A stretch of DNA of 64,000 bases from Rhodospirillales bacterium (GTDB lineage Bacteria; Pseudomonadota; Alphaproteobacteria; Rhodospirillales; Shumkoniaceae). The translations under genes and the position numbers were made by a program. The notes beneath the pieces are model-generated. The model ran no database searches and had not been told where the DNA came from. It was given only the letters and a program-made list of their open reading frames with translations. Location of the stretch: the NCBI GenBank assembly GCA_018432935.1, contig JAHDSF010000017.1, positions 1 through 64,000 of the forward strand, written 5' to 3'. This document shows, piece after piece, positions 33,746 to 46,055 of the stretch; the first letter of the stretch is position 1; every line of letters starts with the position of its first letter.

Positions 33746-33811
33746 CGGCAGGAGCAGGGAGATATATGAAGCAGGGAGGTGAAAAAAACGTCTACTGCCC
33801 TGCTCCTGCCG
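33746..33811. repeat. 14-bp perfect inverted repeat in the glmM leader / uxuA 3' region
   Basis: CGGCAGGAGCAGGG at 33746-33759 is exactly mirrored by CCCTGCTCCTGCCG at 33798-33811, with a 38-base interval that contains a run of seven T on the minus strand. Read on the minus strand it begins four bases after the uxuA stop and ends 20 bases before the glmM start. It could be a large leader hairpin, a terminator with an AU-rich loop, or a footprint of insertion of uxuA. Confidence 0.6.
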
Positions 33812-33815
33812 AGCG

Positions 33816-34865
33816 TCAGGACCGCCGCGCGTCCCCGAACTTGTCGATCGCCTCCCACAGCCCGTTCAGATAGACGGCGCCGAGCGCGCGATCGTACAAG
33901 CCATAACCGGGCTTGCCCGTCTCGCCCCAGATCATGCGGCCGTGGTCGGGACGGAAATAACCCGTGAAGCCGACGTCATGATAGGCCTTGACCAGGCGCG
34001 CCATGTCAAGCGAACCGTCGCGCGAGAGGTGACCGGACTCATAGAAGCTCCCGTCTGCGTTGACGGACACGTTCCGCAGATGGGCAAACGCGATGCGGTC
34101 GATCGCACCGAACTCGCGGACCATCGCTTCGACGTCGTTGGCGGGGTCGGCACCCAGCGAGCCCGAGCACAACGTGATGGCGTTGGCCGGACTGTCGACG
34201 GTCCGCACCATCCGCAAATAGTCGTCGCGGTTCTTGATGATCCGCGGCAATCCGAAGATCGGGCGCGGCGGATCGTCCGGGTGCATCGCCATCCGGACGC
34301 CGCAGCTTTCGGCGACCGGGATCACCGCCTTCAGGAACACCTCGAGGTTGCTCCACAGCTTCTCCTCGTCGATCTCCCTGTATTCGGCAAGGACCCGCTT
34401 CAGCTCGTCGGGACGGTAGCTGGCGTCCCAGCCCGGCAGCGCGATACCCTCTCCGGGGTCGATCTTCTCGACAACCTCGGTGTCGAAGGCCAAGGTGTTG
34501 GAGCCGTCCGGGAGCGGCCGCGCCATCTCGGTACGGGTCCAGTCGAACACCGGCATGAAGTTGTAGCAGATCACCTTGACGCCGGCCGCGGCGCAGTTGC
34601 GCACACTCTGCTGGTAGTTGGCGATCAGCCGTTCGCGCGAAGGCTTGCCCAGCTTGATGTCCTCGTGAACGGGCACGCTCTCGACAACCTCGAATTTCAG
34701 GCCCGCTCCCTCGATCCGCCGCTTCAGTGCCTGCAGCTTCTCAAGCGGCCAGATCTCGCCGACCGGAACGTCGTAGATGGCCGAAACGATGCCGTCCATG
34801 CCCGGAATCTGACGGATGTACGCAAGCGAAACCGGGTCGTCCTCTCCATACCAGCGGAAAGTCAT
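33816..34865 (-). CDS. uxuA: Mannonate dehydratase UxuA
   Basis: A 349-residue enzyme of the xylose-isomerase-like barrel family that dehydrates D-mannonate to 2-keto-3-deoxygluconate in glucuronate catabolism. Markers are [20 protein letters not shown] at the start, [50 protein letters not shown] and [13 protein letters not shown] near the end, which hold the metal and acid-base residues. It lies between folP and glmM, two genes that are usually adjacent in alphaproteobacteria, and no other hexuronate gene is nearby. Confidence 0.9.
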   Translation of the reverse strand: MTFRWYGEDDPVSLAYIRQIPGMDGIVSAIYDVPVGEIWPLEKLQALKRRIEGAGLKFEVVESVPVHEDIKLGKPSRERLIANYQQSVRNCAAAGVKVICYNFMPVFDWTRTEMARPLPDGSNTLAFDTEVVEKIDPGEGIALPGWDASYRPDELKRVLAEYREIDEEKLWSNLEVFLKAVIPVAESCGVRMAMHPDDPPRPIFGLPRIIKNRDDYLRMVRTVDSPANAITLCSGSLGADPANDVEAMVREFGAIDRIAFAHLRNVSVNADGSFYESGHLSRDGSLDMARLVKAYHDVGFTGYFRPDHGRMIWGETGKPGYGLYDRALGAVYLNGLWEAIDKFGDARRS

Positions 34866-34905
34866 TCTCAAGGCAAAAGGCTCCTTTCTGGAATGACGAC
34901 GCCCC

Positions 34906-35783
34906 TCAGGCCTCTGCGATGGCCTGCCAGACCGCGAGGGCTTGCCGGGTGGCGTCGACGTCGTGGACGCGCAGAATGCGCGCGCCGCGGAGAATACCCG
35001 CAAATGCCGCGGCGAGGGAACCGAAAACCCGGTCCTTCGGCGCCTCGGAGCGGCTGAGCCGTGCGATGAAGCCCTTGCGGGAAACCCCCAGCAGCACCGG
35101 GCAGCCGAGCGGCGCGAGGACGTCCAGGTTCTGCAGCAGAGAGAGATTGTGGCCGATCGTCTTCCCGAAGCCGATACCGGGGTCGATAGCGATCCGGTGG
35201 CGCGGTATCCCGGCGGCCTCGCAGACGGCAATCCGGGCCGCCAGGTAGTCCCTGACCTCGACCACCACGTCATCGTAGTGCGGGGCCTGCTGCATCGTTT
35301 GCGGCTCGCCCTGCATGTGCATGAGGACCACCGAGGCACCCTTGGCCGCGGCCACGGCCACCGCGCGGGGATCGGAGGACAGGGCAGTGACGTCGTTGAC
35401 GATGCGCGCCCCGGCGTCGAAGGCGGCGGCGGCCACGCCGGCCCGCCGAGTGTCGATCGAGACGGGAGCTCCGAGCCCCGCCAGCGCCCGAACCACCGGC
35501 AGCACCCGCCGCAGCTCTTCCTGCTCGGGAACCGGTTCGGCACCGGGGCGGGTCGATTCGCCGCCGACGTCGAGGATGTCGGCGCCTTCCGCCAGCAGCC
35601 GCTCGCCGTGGCGGATCGCCGCCTCCGCCTCGGCGAAGTCGCCGCCGTCCGAGAAGCTGTCCGGGGTGACGTTGACGATGCCCATGATGCGCGGCCGGTC
35701 GAGCGCGACCCCGGCGAAGCTCGCCAGCCCCTCATGGGACGAGCCCCGCCGGTGGGCGGGGCTCTCCATGTCGTCGCCGCCGG

Positions 35784-35787
<4 letters not shown>
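34906..35787 (-). CDS. folP: Dihydropteroate synthase FolP
   Basis: A 293-residue TIM-barrel enzyme that joins p-aminobenzoate to dihydropterin pyrophosphate in folate synthesis. It has the signature [18 protein letters not shown] at about 33-50, then [30 protein letters not shown] and [17 protein letters not shown], and a C-terminal RKGF loop with Lys in SRKGFIARL. Its start overlaps the ftsH stop by four bases, the usual coupling seen with ftsH-folP in this class. Confidence 0.94.
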
Positions 35788-37708
<1,921 letters not shown>

Positions 37709-37712
<4 letters not shown>

Positions 37713-39112
37713 GGTCGATCCTTCCGCGCACACGAACCCCCGAGGGACACCTTTGCCCCCGGGGAAGTGACCCCGGCGCTACAAGAGATAATAGCCGAAT
37801 TTTCCGAAGCAAGAAAAAACCCGATACCGGATACGGCGTTCGGCGGACTGAAGATGCAGCGTTCGAGGCCGGCCGCGGCGGCCGGCGGCAGCATCCTGCG
37901 ATAGCCGATTGGGGATACCTCGACGATCCCTTCGCCGTCGTGCAGCGCCGGCAGAGGCAAGACGGCCGTCTTGGGGGCCGCCGGGCGCGGGGCGATCTCG
38001 GCCCAGCCGGCGCTCCCGACCGCTGCAAGCTGGCACGGTTCTCCCGCCACCACGGCAAAACGGCCGTCCCATCGCGTGTCCTCGCCGCGTCGAAGCGGCC
38101 GCGGCGGCGGCAGGTTGCGCATCTCACGCACGACCAGCGCGGCGCCGCGGGTAACAACGATGCGGCAGCGTCCCAGGGTCCGGCTTCCCGCCGCGTCCTT
38201 GTCCTGAAGCCACCGGTCCAGGGACTCCAGTGCCGCCGCCTCGGGCGCAAAGGGGCGCCCGCCCACGGCTGCGAGAACGCCGCCCCAGAAACGGCCCCTG
38301 AGGTCCGCCGGGGCCTCCCGCAGCGGCGGCAATGCAACCCGGGCATAGCCCTGGATCCCGAAGCTCAGGCTGACGGCGGCAAGGCGGGCCAGCAGCCGCT
38401 CCGCCGCCTGACGTTCGGCTCCGCACCGCCGCGCCGTACGGCAGGCTTCTGCCACCCCTTCCTCGCCGAGCGATCGGCGGACGCGAACACGGGCAAAGCG
38501 AGGGTCGCGGTTGCTGGGATCCTCGATCCATTCCTGCCCCGCCGCCTCGAGGCTCCCGCGCAAACGCCGCCGCGGGGTGTCGAGAAGCGGCCGCAGCAGG
38601 CGAACCTCGGGAAACTCGAGGCAGGCGCTCATTCCGGCCAGCCCGTGGACGCCGCTTCCCTTCTGCCGGCGCAGCAGCACGGTCTCGGCCTGGTCCTCGC
38701 GAGTATGGGCGACAAGCAGGTGCAACACCCCGTGGGCACCGCACCATCCGCGGAGAAGCCGGTACCGGGCATCCCGCGCTTCCTGCTGAAGGCGGGTGGG
38801 GGGCTTAGCCCCCGTCCACTGCAGGATATGATGCTCGATCCTCCGTTGCCGCATCCATGCCGCCACTCGGCGCGCTTCGTCTGCCGAGGTGGCGCGCAAT
38901 CCGTGGTCGACCGTCAGCGCCACGACGCGGCCGCCGCGCCGGCGCACCCAGGCATCGGCAAGCAGGCACAGCGCAAGGCTGTCGCCGCCGCCGGAGAGGG
39001 CGACGGCCAGCACGGGATTGTCCTCGTAGGGAGCGAAGTCAAGCATGGCGCGGGCGAATTGCGCATCGCCGAACGGCTCCGCGCCCTCGCCCGCGAAAAC
39101 CGCGGTCGACAC
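37709..39112 (-). CDS. tilS: tRNA(Ile)-lysidine synthetase TilS
   Basis: A 467-residue enzyme that converts the C34 of tRNA(Ile2) to lysidine, giving AUA decoding. The PP-loop motif SGGGDS is at 40-45, followed by [20 protein letters not shown] and [16 protein letters not shown], both typical. GTG at 39112, two bases after the cpoB stop, is used because the residues before Met23 ([15 protein letters not shown]) match the family. The end contains YRRMLPPAA, a substrate-recognition element. The protein overlaps ftsH by four bases. Confidence 0.88.
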
Positions 39113-39113
39113 C

Positions 39114-40199
39114 TCAGCGGCAGCCGTTCTGCTCGCGCTCGCGCGAGACCACCCGCTTGATGTTGCCCGGGGCGTCCGGGAATTCCTTCTCAAGCTTGTT
39201 GTAGGCCGCGCAGGCCTCGCGCTTCTTGTCGAGGACGGACAACGACATGCCCAGCTTCAGCAGCGAGTCCGGCGCCTTCTTGCCCTTGGGATCCTTGGTG
39301 TAGCTTTCCAGGAACACCTGCGCCGCCTGCGCATACTGCGCCCGCACGTAATAGGTCTCCGCCAGCCAGTAACGCGCGTTGCCGGCAAGCTCGTGGTTGG
39401 GATTGGTGTCGACGAAATCGCGCAACGCCGCCTCGGCTTCTGGATAGCGCGCCTGGCGCAGCAGGCTGAACGCGTTGCGATACTTGTCTTCGGCAGATGC
39501 GGCCTGGCTTGCGGCAGGCGCCGCGGCGCTCGCTTCCACCTGCGGGGTCATCGGCTGCTGCGGCACCCCTGCGGTCGGAGTACCCAAGCTGCGGCTGGCC
39601 GTTGCCAGTTCGCGCGACGTCAAAGTGCCCAATGTTCCCGGTGCGCCGGCCGGCGCGGAAGAAGCCACCCGCGGATCTTCGATCCTGGGGTTCTCGAGCG
39701 AGGCGACGGGCACGTCGCCCGGCAGCGCCGCAGCAGGCGCGGCGGCCGTCGGCGCCCCGCTTCCGGGCCCGCGGCCGCCGGTCTCCAGGGCACGCAGACG
39801 GAAGTCAACGTCGGCAACCAGCTTCTCAAGACGCTCCGACATGCGTCGGACAGAATATTCTACGGTCTCGACCTTGCCGGTGAGGCTGCGAACTTCCTCC
39901 TCGAGGTCGGTGATGCGGATGTCGAGACGGGCCATCGCACCAGTGCCGTCCTCGAACACCGGAGCCGCCGCGTCCCCCACCGGGGCGCCGCCGCCGCGGG
40001 CCACGCGGATATTCAAAGTCCGCAGGTCCCTCTCCAGGCGATCGATGCGATCGAGCAGCACCTGCGTCGGCTCCGCGGCGCCGGCGATAACGGGAGCCAG
40101 GACGGCGATCACCGCCGCCCATATCCAGGCGGAGCGTCTGAACACCGAGCCGCCGGGCGAAACGAGCGCTCGCGCAATTCGGCTGGCAGACGCTACCAT
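39114..40199 (-). CDS. cpoB: Cell division coordinator CpoB (Tol-Pal system protein YbgF)
   Basis: A 361-residue periplasmic protein with a signal peptide (WIWAAVIAVLAPVIAGAA). An N-terminal coiled coil at about 50-130 (LDRIDRLERDLRTLNI and LDIRITDLEEEVRSLT) trimerises the protein. A Pro/Ala-rich linker follows, then three TPR units from about 240 onward, such as YRNAFSLLRQARYPEAEAAL and RYWLAETYYVRAQYAQAAQV. CpoB couples peptidoglycan synthesis to Tol-Pal driven outer-membrane constriction. The gene ends the pal-cpoB part of the Tol operon. Confidence 0.92.
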   Translation of the reverse strand: MVASASRIARALVSPGGSVFRRSAWIWAAVIAVLAPVIAGAAEPTQVLLDRIDRLERDLRTLNIRVARGGGAPVGDAAAPVFEDGTGAMARLDIRITDLEEEVRSLTGKVETVEYSVRRMSERLEKLVADVDFRLRALETGGRGPGSGAPTAAAPAAALPGDVPVASLENPRIEDPRVASSAPAGAPGTLGTLTSRELATASRSLGTPTAGVPQQPMTPQVEASAAAPAASQAASAEDKYRNAFSLLRQARYPEAEAALRDFVDTNPNHELAGNARYWLAETYYVRAQYAQAAQVFLESYTKDPKGKKAPDSLLKLGMSLSVLDKKREACAAYNKLEKEFPDAPGNIKRVVSREREQNGCR

Positions 40200-40284
40200 C
40201 GGTTTTCTCCCTCACACAATCGAACAGGGCCCGCGGCACACCGCGAGCTTGAACGCGATCATGCTGGCCCTTTGAGGCGAAATT

Positions 40285-40328
40285 GGGGCGCAGCCCAGCC
40301 AGCCGTCAGGCTGACTGGGCCGAGCCCC
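40285..40328 (-). terminator. Long stem-loop between pal and cpoB
   Basis: GGGGC-n3-GCCCAG-n2-AGCC pairs with GGCT-n2-CTGGGC-n3-GCCCC around a GTCA loop, a 15-pair stem with two symmetric internal loops. It lies 30 bases after the pal stop on the minus strand. AATTTC follows it. It may be an attenuating terminator or an mRNA-stability element that raises pal over cpoB. Confidence 0.5.
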
Positions 40329-40357
40329 AAAGGCAGTCTCTCGACCGTGCTTACGTT

Positions 40358-40873
40358 TCACGCGCCGGGAATCTGAGGCACGCTGACCGCACGGCGGTTC
40401 TGAGCCCACGCCTCCTCGGTATGACCGAGAGCGACCGGACGCTCCTTGCCGTAAGAGATCGTCTTGATGCGGTTCCGGGCGATGCCGAGATCGGCCAGGT
40501 AGTCGCGAACGGCATTGGCGCGACGCTCGCCGAGGGCGAGGTTGTACTCGCGCGTTCCGCGCTCGTCGGCATGGCCTTCGACGGTGATCGTCACGTTCGG
40601 ATAGGTTTTCAGCCAAGCGGCCTGCTTCTTGAGAGTAGCCTGGGCCTCCGGCTTCAGGTTGTACTTGTCGAGATCGAAGAACACGCGATCACCGACGTTG
40701 ACCGCAAAGTCGGCGGCCGTGCCGGGTGCGATCGCCGGACGCTGCGGCTGGGCAGTCGTAGTCGGCGCAGCCTGAGTCCCTGCCGTGGTCGCCGTGCCTG
40801 CCGTCTCCGGAGCAGTCTCGCAGGCAGCAACGAACGCCGCGGCAAATGCTAGTGCCAGAACCTTCTTCAGCAT
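40358..40873 (-). CDS. pal: Peptidoglycan-associated lipoprotein Pal
   Basis: A 171-residue outer-membrane lipoprotein. The lipobox FVAAC places the lipidated Cys at residue 18, a Thr/Ala/Pro-rich linker follows, and the OmpA-like domain binds the diaminopimelate of peptidoglycan through VEGHADERGTREYNLALGERRA. Pal anchors the outer membrane during constriction with TolB and CpoB. GGGGAAG precedes the ATG. A 170-base spacer upstream separates it from tolB. Confidence 0.95.
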   Translation of the reverse strand: MLKKVLALAFAAAFVAACETAPETAGTATTAGTQAAPTTTAQPQRPAIAPGTAADFAVNVGDRVFFDLDKYNLKPEAQATLKKQAAWLKTYPNVTITVEGHADERGTREYNLALGERRANAVRDYLADLGIARNRIKTISYGKERPVALGHTEEAWAQNRRAVSVPQIPGA

Positions 40874-41043
40874 GTAACTTCCCCCTCACCGGGCAGTTCA
40901 ACCAGACAATGACACCGCTATTCCGGCGAGCGACCGGATAGGCTCTCTCGGATCGCGGATGCCGCTAATTCCAACAAAAGATGGGTCAAGACAACCAGCG
41001 ACCCCCAGGCTTCTTTTGTTCGCGCGAATATAGAACCCTGAAT

Positions 41044-42390
41044 TCAAGGAATCAAGGGGGACCAAGCCGGATCAGACGCGTCCATAGGAGTAACGACCTC
41101 TCTTTCGTTATGTCCCGTCAAGTCGATCGTGAAGACGCGCGTCGGCTGTTCGCGACGATCCGCCCGCGGTCCCGACTGGCGGAAATACATGAGAACTCGG
41201 CCATTTGGAGCCCATGTCGGGCCCTCGACGAGGAAATCCTGGGCCAGCAAGCGCTCGCCGCTCCCGTCGGTCCTCATCACGCCGATATAAAACTTTCCCT
41301 GCAATATTTTGGTAAAAGCTATGAGATCACCACGGGGCGACCATACCGGCGTTGCATATCTTCCCTCGCCGTAACTGATGCGCCTCACGTTCGAACCGTC
41401 GGCGTTCATGACGTAAAGCTGTTGCGCACCGCCCCGGTCGGAGTTGAAGACGACCTGCCGCCCATCCGGCGAGTAGCACGGCGAGGTATCGATCGAAGGG
41501 TGGTCGGTCAGCCTTCGCGCCTCGCGGGTGGCAAGGTTCATCGAGAAGATTTCAGTGTTGCCGTCGCGCGCCATGCTCATGATGACGCTGCGGCTATCCG
41601 GCGAGAAGCGGGGCGCGAACGTCATCCCGGGAAAGTCTCCCAGTACTTCCTGGCGTCCGCTGTCGATATTGAAGATATAGACGCGCGGCACCCCGGCGAA
41701 ATACGAGAGATACGTGATCTCCTGCAATGAGGGCGAGAAGCGCGGCGTCAGGACGAGATGGCTGCCGTCGGTCAGGAAGCGATGATTGGCACCGTCCTGA
41801 TCCATGATGGCAAGCCGCTTGACGCGCTTGTTGGCCGGACCGCTCTCTGCGATGTAGACGACCCGGGTGTCGAAGTACCCGTCCTCGCCCGTGAGCCGCT
41901 TGTAGATGGCGTCGGCGACGATGTGGGCGACGCGGCGCCAGTTGTTCGGCACCGTGAAGAAGGCGAGGCCGACCATCTGCTGCTCGGCGAACACGTCCCA
42001 CAGCCGGAACTCGATCCGCAGCCGGCCGTCCTCGGCAAAGGACGCCCGGCCCTGCACAAGCGCCTGCGCCTTGAGCAGCCGCCAGTCGCCGAAACGGGGC
42101 AGCGTGTCCATGGCATCGGGAGACTGGATGAACGCCTTCGGGTCGATGGGACGGAAAAGGCCGGAGCGCTCGAGGTCAGCAGTCACCACCTCGGCTATCT
42201 CGCGGCCGTGACGCGCTTCCTCCTGTGACCGCCCGAGGAAGGGCGCAATCGCGATAGGCATCGGCTCGACGTAGCCACGCGTGATGTCGACCTTGAGCTC
42301 GGCCTCTGCCGGTCCGGCCGCGACGAGCGCAACAGCGGCGATCGCCAGGGCGATCCAGGCCGCTCCGATTCTATGAGCCATCGCCGTCAT
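41044..42390 (-). CDS. tolB: Tol-Pal system beta-propeller protein TolB
   Basis: A 448-residue periplasmic protein. A signal peptide ([19 protein letters not shown]) is followed by an N-terminal domain with [10 protein letters not shown], and then a six-bladed propeller with repeated Tol motifs: [51 protein letters not shown] and [13 protein letters not shown]. TolB binds Pal and the TolA end. ATG at 42390 follows the tolA stop by two bases. The C-terminal [12 protein letters not shown] is typical of alphaproteobacterial TolB. Confidence 0.95.
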   Translation of the reverse strand: MTAMAHRIGAAWIALAIAAVALVAAGPAEAELKVDITRGYVEPMPIAIAPFLGRSQEEARHGREIAEVVTADLERSGLFRPIDPKAFIQSPDAMDTLPRFGDWRLLKAQALVQGRASFAEDGRLRIEFRLWDVFAEQQMVGLAFFTVPNNWRRVAHIVADAIYKRLTGEDGYFDTRVVYIAESGPANKRVKRLAIMDQDGANHRFLTDGSHLVLTPRFSPSLQEITYLSYFAGVPRVYIFNIDSGRQEVLGDFPGMTFAPRFSPDSRSVIMSMARDGNTEIFSMNLATREARRLTDHPSIDTSPCYSPDGRQVVFNSDRGGAQQLYVMNADGSNVRRISYGEGRYATPVWSPRGDLIAFTKILQGKFYIGVMRTDGSGERLLAQDFLVEGPTWAPNGRVLMYFRQSGPRADRREQPTRVFTIDLTGHNEREVVTPMDASDPAWSPLIP

Positions 42391-42392
42391 GC

Positions 42393-43319
42393 TCAGAACA
42401 TCTCCTTCGGGTTGAACCGGATCTCCATCTGCTCCCACTGGGAGAATTTCTCGGGCGGCAGACGGAGCTGGCCGCACAGGAACAACGCCCGCCTCGCGCT
42501 CTCGGCGGCTGCCTGGAAGAACGGATCGGACATCTTGTCCGTATCGACGATGCGCGCCTCGCGCACCGTACGGTCCTGGTTCATCGTCACCTTGACGGTG
42601 ATCACCAGGTCAGCGGCATCCCGAGCGCCGGCCGGCGGGTTCCAGCAGCGCGAGATCTGCTGCCGCAGGGCATCCTGCTCGGTCATCGTCAGCGGCTGCG
42701 ACGGGTTGAACGGCTTGGTCGGCTGGTTCAGCGCCTTCGCCATCTGTTCGGCGAAGTCCGGCTGCGGCTGCGGCTTGTCCGCCGGCTTCGCGGTCGGCGC
42801 CGGCTGCTTCTGCGGCGCGATGTTCTTCAGCGCCTGCTCGATCATCGCCATCTCGTCCGGCGGCTTAGGCTTGCGCTTCGGCGTCGCCTCGGCAAGCTGC
42901 CGCGGCGGCTGCGGCCGCGGTTTGGGCTCCGGCTTCGGTTCCGGCTTGGGCTCGGCCTTCGGCTCCGGCTTCGGTTCCGGCGGCGGAGCGATGATGGGCT
43001 CCGGCTTCGGCGCCGGGGGCGCCGGCGGTTCCGGCTTGGGCGGCGCCGGCTGCGGCTGCGGTGGCGGCGGAGGCGGAGGCGGCGGAGGTGGGGGCGGAGG
43101 CGGAGGCTTCGGAGGTTCCGGCTTCGGCGGTTCCTCCTTGGGCGGCTGCGGCTTCGGCTGCGCCGCCGGCACGTTGGTCGTCTCGGCGATCGTCACCAGG
43201 TCGACGACGATCGGCGTCTCCTCGAACTCGAACGGCCGCTGGTATTTCGGCAGGCCGAACACGGCCAGCGCGAACACCGCCGCGTGAAACGAGACCGAAA
43301 AGATGAGGCCAGAGCGCAT
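42393..43319 (-). CDS. tolA: Tol-Pal system energy transducer TolA
   Basis: A 308-residue protein with one N-terminal membrane helix ([20 protein letters not shown]) containing the SFHAAV motif that contacts TolQR. A very Pro/Glu/Lys-rich middle region of about 100 residues spans the periplasm, then a C-terminal TonB-like domain of about 90 residues with [18 protein letters not shown] and [17 protein letters not shown]. It transmits proton-motive-force energy to Pal and TolB. It follows tolR by one base and lies directly before tolB. Confidence 0.92.
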   Translation of the reverse strand: MRSGLIFSVSFHAAVFALAVFGLPKYQRPFEFEETPIVVDLVTIAETTNVPAAQPKPQPPKEEPPKPEPPKPPPPPPPPPPPPPPPPQPQPAPPKPEPPAPPAPKPEPIIAPPPEPKPEPKAEPKPEPKPEPKPRPQPPRQLAEATPKRKPKPPDEMAMIEQALKNIAPQKQPAPTAKPADKPQPQPDFAEQMAKALNQPTKPFNPSQPLTMTEQDALRQQISRCWNPPAGARDAADLVITVKVTMNQDRTVREARIVDTDKMSDPFFQAAAESARRALFLCGQLRLPPEKFSQWEQMEIRFNPKEMF

Positions 43320-43320
43320 A

Positions 43321-43836
43321 CTACTTCTTGGCGGGATTCGGTGAACCGTCCGTCTTGACGACGGATCTGGACTTGTTTTGTGGCGATTTCATGGTTTGCG
43401 GGTCCGACGCCTGCTCGGTGACCAGCGCCACCTTGCTGTAGCCGGCGGCATTGATGGTGCCCATCACCTCCATCACCCGCCCGTAGGCGATCCCCTTGTC
43501 GCCACGCACGAAGATGCGCGGATCGGGGTTTTCCTTGAGGATGGCGTTGAGCCGCGGCACCAGGCTTTCGAGCGGCAGCAGGGTGTTCTGCAGGTAGATC
43601 TCGCCGTCGGCCTTAATCGTCACCGCGATCGGTTCGTCCTTGCCCTGGAGCACCGCCGACGAGGTCTTGGGAAGGTCGACCTCGACCCCGACCGTCAGCA
43701 GCGGCGCCGCAACCATGAAGATCACCAGCAGCACGAGCATGACGTCGACCATCGGGGTGACGTTGATGTCGCTCATGATCCTGGAGTAGCGGCGGCGCCG
43801 GGTCCCGAACCGCCGATCGTGGAGCTGGACCGCCAT
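43321..43836 (-). CDS. tolR: Tol-Pal system protein TolR
   Basis: A 171-residue ExbD/TolR protein. A single helix (MVDVMLVLLVIFMVAAPLLT) after DINVTP carries the essential Asp in MVDVMLVLL, and the periplasmic domain follows with VGVEVDLPKTSS and LRNE-like strands. With TolQ it forms the proton channel that drives TolA. Compared with the family's usual length of 140-150 it has about 25 extra C-terminal residues rich in Lys and Pro. It is three bases from tolQ. Confidence 0.94.
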   Translation of the reverse strand: MAVQLHDRRFGTRRRRYSRIMSDINVTPMVDVMLVLLVIFMVAAPLLTVGVEVDLPKTSSAVLQGKDEPIAVTIKADGEIYLQNTLLPLESLVPRLNAILKENPDPRIFVRGDKGIAYGRVMEVMGTINAAGYSKVALVTEQASDPQTMKSPQNKSRSVVKTDGSPNPAKK

Positions 43837-43839
43837 GGC

Positions 43840-44556
43840 CTACGACCTGTCTTCGATCTGCCGCGAGATGATCGCCGAGAACTCGCCGGCGAAGCCCTCC
43901 AGCCGCCCGGCGAAGCGGTCGAGGTCGCGCGAAATCTTGTTGTAGGCGAGCACCGCCGGGATTGCCGCCAGCAGGCCGAGCGCAGTGGCGAACAGCGCCT
44001 CGGCGATGCCGGGCGCGACCACGGTCAGGCTGGTGTTCTTCGACAGTGCGATCGACTGGAAGCTGTTCATGATGCCCCACACCGTGCCGAACAGCCCGAC
44101 GAAGGGAGCGGTGGAGCCGGTCGACGCGAGGAAGGTCAGATAGCGCTCGGCCCTCTCCATCTCGCGCGAGACGGTGATCTGCATCACCCGGTCGATGCGC
44201 TCGGTCAGGCCCACACCCTCGCCGATGTGCCCCTTGGCCGCGGCGCGGCGCCATTCGCGCATCGCCGCCACGAAGACCGCTGACATCGGATCCTTGGGGC
44301 GGTCCGAGATGCGGTCGTAGAGGTCCTCGAGCGAGCCTCCCGACCAGAACGCGGACTCGAACTCAGCCGCCCGTGCGTGCAGCCGCCTGAGGTTCACCAC
44401 CTTCTCGAAGATGATCGCCCAGCACCAGATCGAGGCAGCGAGGAGCATGAGCACGACCGCCTTCACGATCCAGTCGGCGCGCAGGAACAGCGCCCAGACG
44501 GAGAAGTCCAGGGCGGATCCCCCAAGATTGACGGTGTCGACGACGTTGGCTTCCAT
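43840..44556 (-). CDS. tolQ: Tol-Pal system protein TolQ
   Basis: A 238-residue MotA/TolQ/ExbB proton-channel subunit. Three helices lie at about 27-48, 140-160 and 180-205, with the family motifs YLTFLASTGSTAPFVGLFGTV and NTSLTVVAPGIAEALFATAL. The cytoplasmic part between helices 1 and 2 is about 90 residues, as in the family. It follows ybgC with three bases between, beginning the standard ybgC-tolQRAB-pal order. Confidence 0.95.
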   Translation of the reverse strand: MEANVVDTVNLGGSALDFSVWALFLRADWIVKAVVLMLLAASIWCWAIIFEKVVNLRRLHARAAEFESAFWSGGSLEDLYDRISDRPKDPMSAVFVAAMREWRRAAAKGHIGEGVGLTERIDRVMQITVSREMERAERYLTFLASTGSTAPFVGLFGTVWGIMNSFQSIALSKNTSLTVVAPGIAEALFATALGLLAAIPAVLAYNKISRDLDRFAGRLEGFAGEFSAIISRQIEDRS

Positions 44557-44559
44557 GAA

Positions 44560-45000
44560 TCAACCCTTCAAGGTAAAGACTTCCTCGACGCGGCGGCGGA
44601 ACGGTGCCGGCATGCGGCACGGTCTGCCATCGACGGACACGCACGCGATCCGCAGGCCGATCGTGGTCAGCTCCTGCCCCTCACGCAGCACCCGCTGCTC
44701 GATATCCAGCGAAGCGCCGCCCAATTTGACGACCCGGGTCCGAACCTGCAGGAGGTCGTCCAAGCGCGCCGGCTGGCGGAAGTCCATCGCCGCCGTGCGC
44801 ACCACAAAGATCATCCCGAAATCGTTACGCAGTCGTTTACAGTCGAACCCCAGCGCACGAATCATCTCGTTCCGCCCGCGTTCGGCGAAGTCGAGGTAGT
44901 TGGCGTGGTAGACGACGCCGCCCGCGTCGGTGTCCTGGTAGTAGACCCGAAGATCGAGCACGTGCTCGTCCCCCTCCAGGCGGCCGGAGACATCATTCAT
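44560..45000 (-). CDS. ybgC: Tol-Pal system-associated acyl-CoA thioesterase YbgC
   Basis: A 146-residue hot-dog thioesterase. The motif [24 protein letters not shown] holds the catalytic Asp and the nearby His. YbgC acts on short- or long-chain acyl-CoA, and its link with Tol-Pal is by genome context and phospholipid metabolism. The start at 45000 overlaps the ruvB stop by eight bases, so it is coupled to the ruv genes. Confidence 0.92.
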   Translation of the reverse strand: MNDVSGRLEGDEHVLDLRVYYQDTDAGGVVYHANYLDFAERGRNEMIRALGFDCKRLRNDFGMIFVVRTAAMDFRQPARLDDLLQVRTRVVKLGGASLDIEQRVLREGQELTTIGLRIACVSVDGRPCRMPAPFRRRVEEVFTLKG

Positions 45001-46036
45001 CGCGTTGTTCCATCGCCAGCAGGTCGAGCTGGCCGTCACGCGCCGGCGCGGTCAGGCCCAGGTGGCGGAAGGCCTGGTCGGTAAGCACACGGCCGCGCGG
45101 GGTGCGCATCAGGAAGCCCTGCTGGATCAGGTACGGCTCGATCACCTCCTCGATGCCGTCGCGCTGCTCGGACAGCGCGGCCGCCAGCGTCTCGACCCCG
45201 ACCGGACCGCCGCCGTAGTTCTCGGCGATGCAGCGCAGATAGCGGCGGTCCATCGAGTCCAGCCCGCGCAGGTCGACCTCGAGGCGATTGAGGGCCGCAT
45301 CGGCCAGCCTGGCATCGACCGGCGAGCGGCCGGAAACCGAGGCGAAGTCGCGCACCCGACGCAGCAGGCGACCGGCCACGCGAGGCGTGCCCCGGGATCG
45401 CTTGGCGATCTCCAGCGCGCCGTCGTCGGTGAGTTCGAGGCCGAGCAGCCCGGCTGCCCGCACCACGATCTGGCGCAGTTCCTCGGGCTCGTAGAACACG
45501 ACGCGCAAGGGAATCCCGAAGCGCTCGCGCAACGGCGTGGTGATCAGCCCGGTGCGGGTGGTGGCCCCGACCAGGGTGAACGGCGGCAGGTCGATCCTGA
45601 TCGAGCGCGCGGCCGGTCCCTCGCCGATCACGAGGTCGAGCTGGAAGTCCTCCATCGCCGGGTAGAGGATCTCCTCCACCGCCGGGTTCAGGCGGTGGAT
45701 CTCGTCGATGAACAGCACGTCCCGCGGCTGCAGGTTGGTGAGGATCGCCGCGAGGTCGCCGGAGCGAACGATGACCGGCCCCGAGGTGGCGCGGAACCCC
45801 ACTCCCAGCTCGCGAGAGACGATCTGGGCCAGCGTCGTCTTGCCAAGGCCAGGCGGACCGTACAGCAGAACGTGGTCGAGCGCCTCGCGGCGATCGCGGG
45901 CGGCACGGATGAACACCCCCAGGTTCTCGCGCAGCTGGGCCTGGCCGATGAACTCGTTGAGGCGCTGCGGCCGAATGCTGGCCTCCGGGGCGTCCTCGGC
46001 GGCCGTCTGCGGCGCTACGATGCGGTCCTCGCTCAT
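44993..46036 (-). CDS. ruvB: Holliday junction branch migration helicase RuvB
   Basis: A 347-residue AAA+ motor. Walker [10 protein letters not shown] is at about 61-69, Walker B with [10 protein letters not shown] at about 110, and sensor 1 in GATTRTGLI. The C-terminal winged helix includes [17 protein letters not shown]. With RuvA it drives branch migration at Holliday junctions. It lies 19 bases downstream of ruvA on the minus strand. Confidence 0.97.
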   Translation of the reverse strand: MSEDRIVAPQTAAEDAPEASIRPQRLNEFIGQAQLRENLGVFIRAARDRREALDHVLLYGPPGLGKTTLAQIVSRELGVGFRATSGPVIVRSGDLAAILTNLQPRDVLFIDEIHRLNPAVEEILYPAMEDFQLDLVIGEGPAARSIRIDLPPFTLVGATTRTGLITTPLRERFGIPLRVVFYEPEELRQIVVRAAGLLGLELTDDGALEIAKRSRGTPRVAGRLLRRVRDFASVSGRSPVDARLADAALNRLEVDLRGLDSMDRRYLRCIAENYGGGPVGVETLAAALSEQRDGIEEVIEPYLIQQGFLMRTPRGRVLTDQAFRHLGLTAPARDGQLDLLAMEQRDE

Positions 46037-46055
46037 GCCGTCACCCCGCCCGGCT

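Noticed and set aside
42950-43130. Repetitive GGCTCCGGCTTCGG-type DNA as a possible CRISPR or satellite
   Set aside because: It encodes the Pro/Glu/Lys-rich middle of TolA; there are no spacers.
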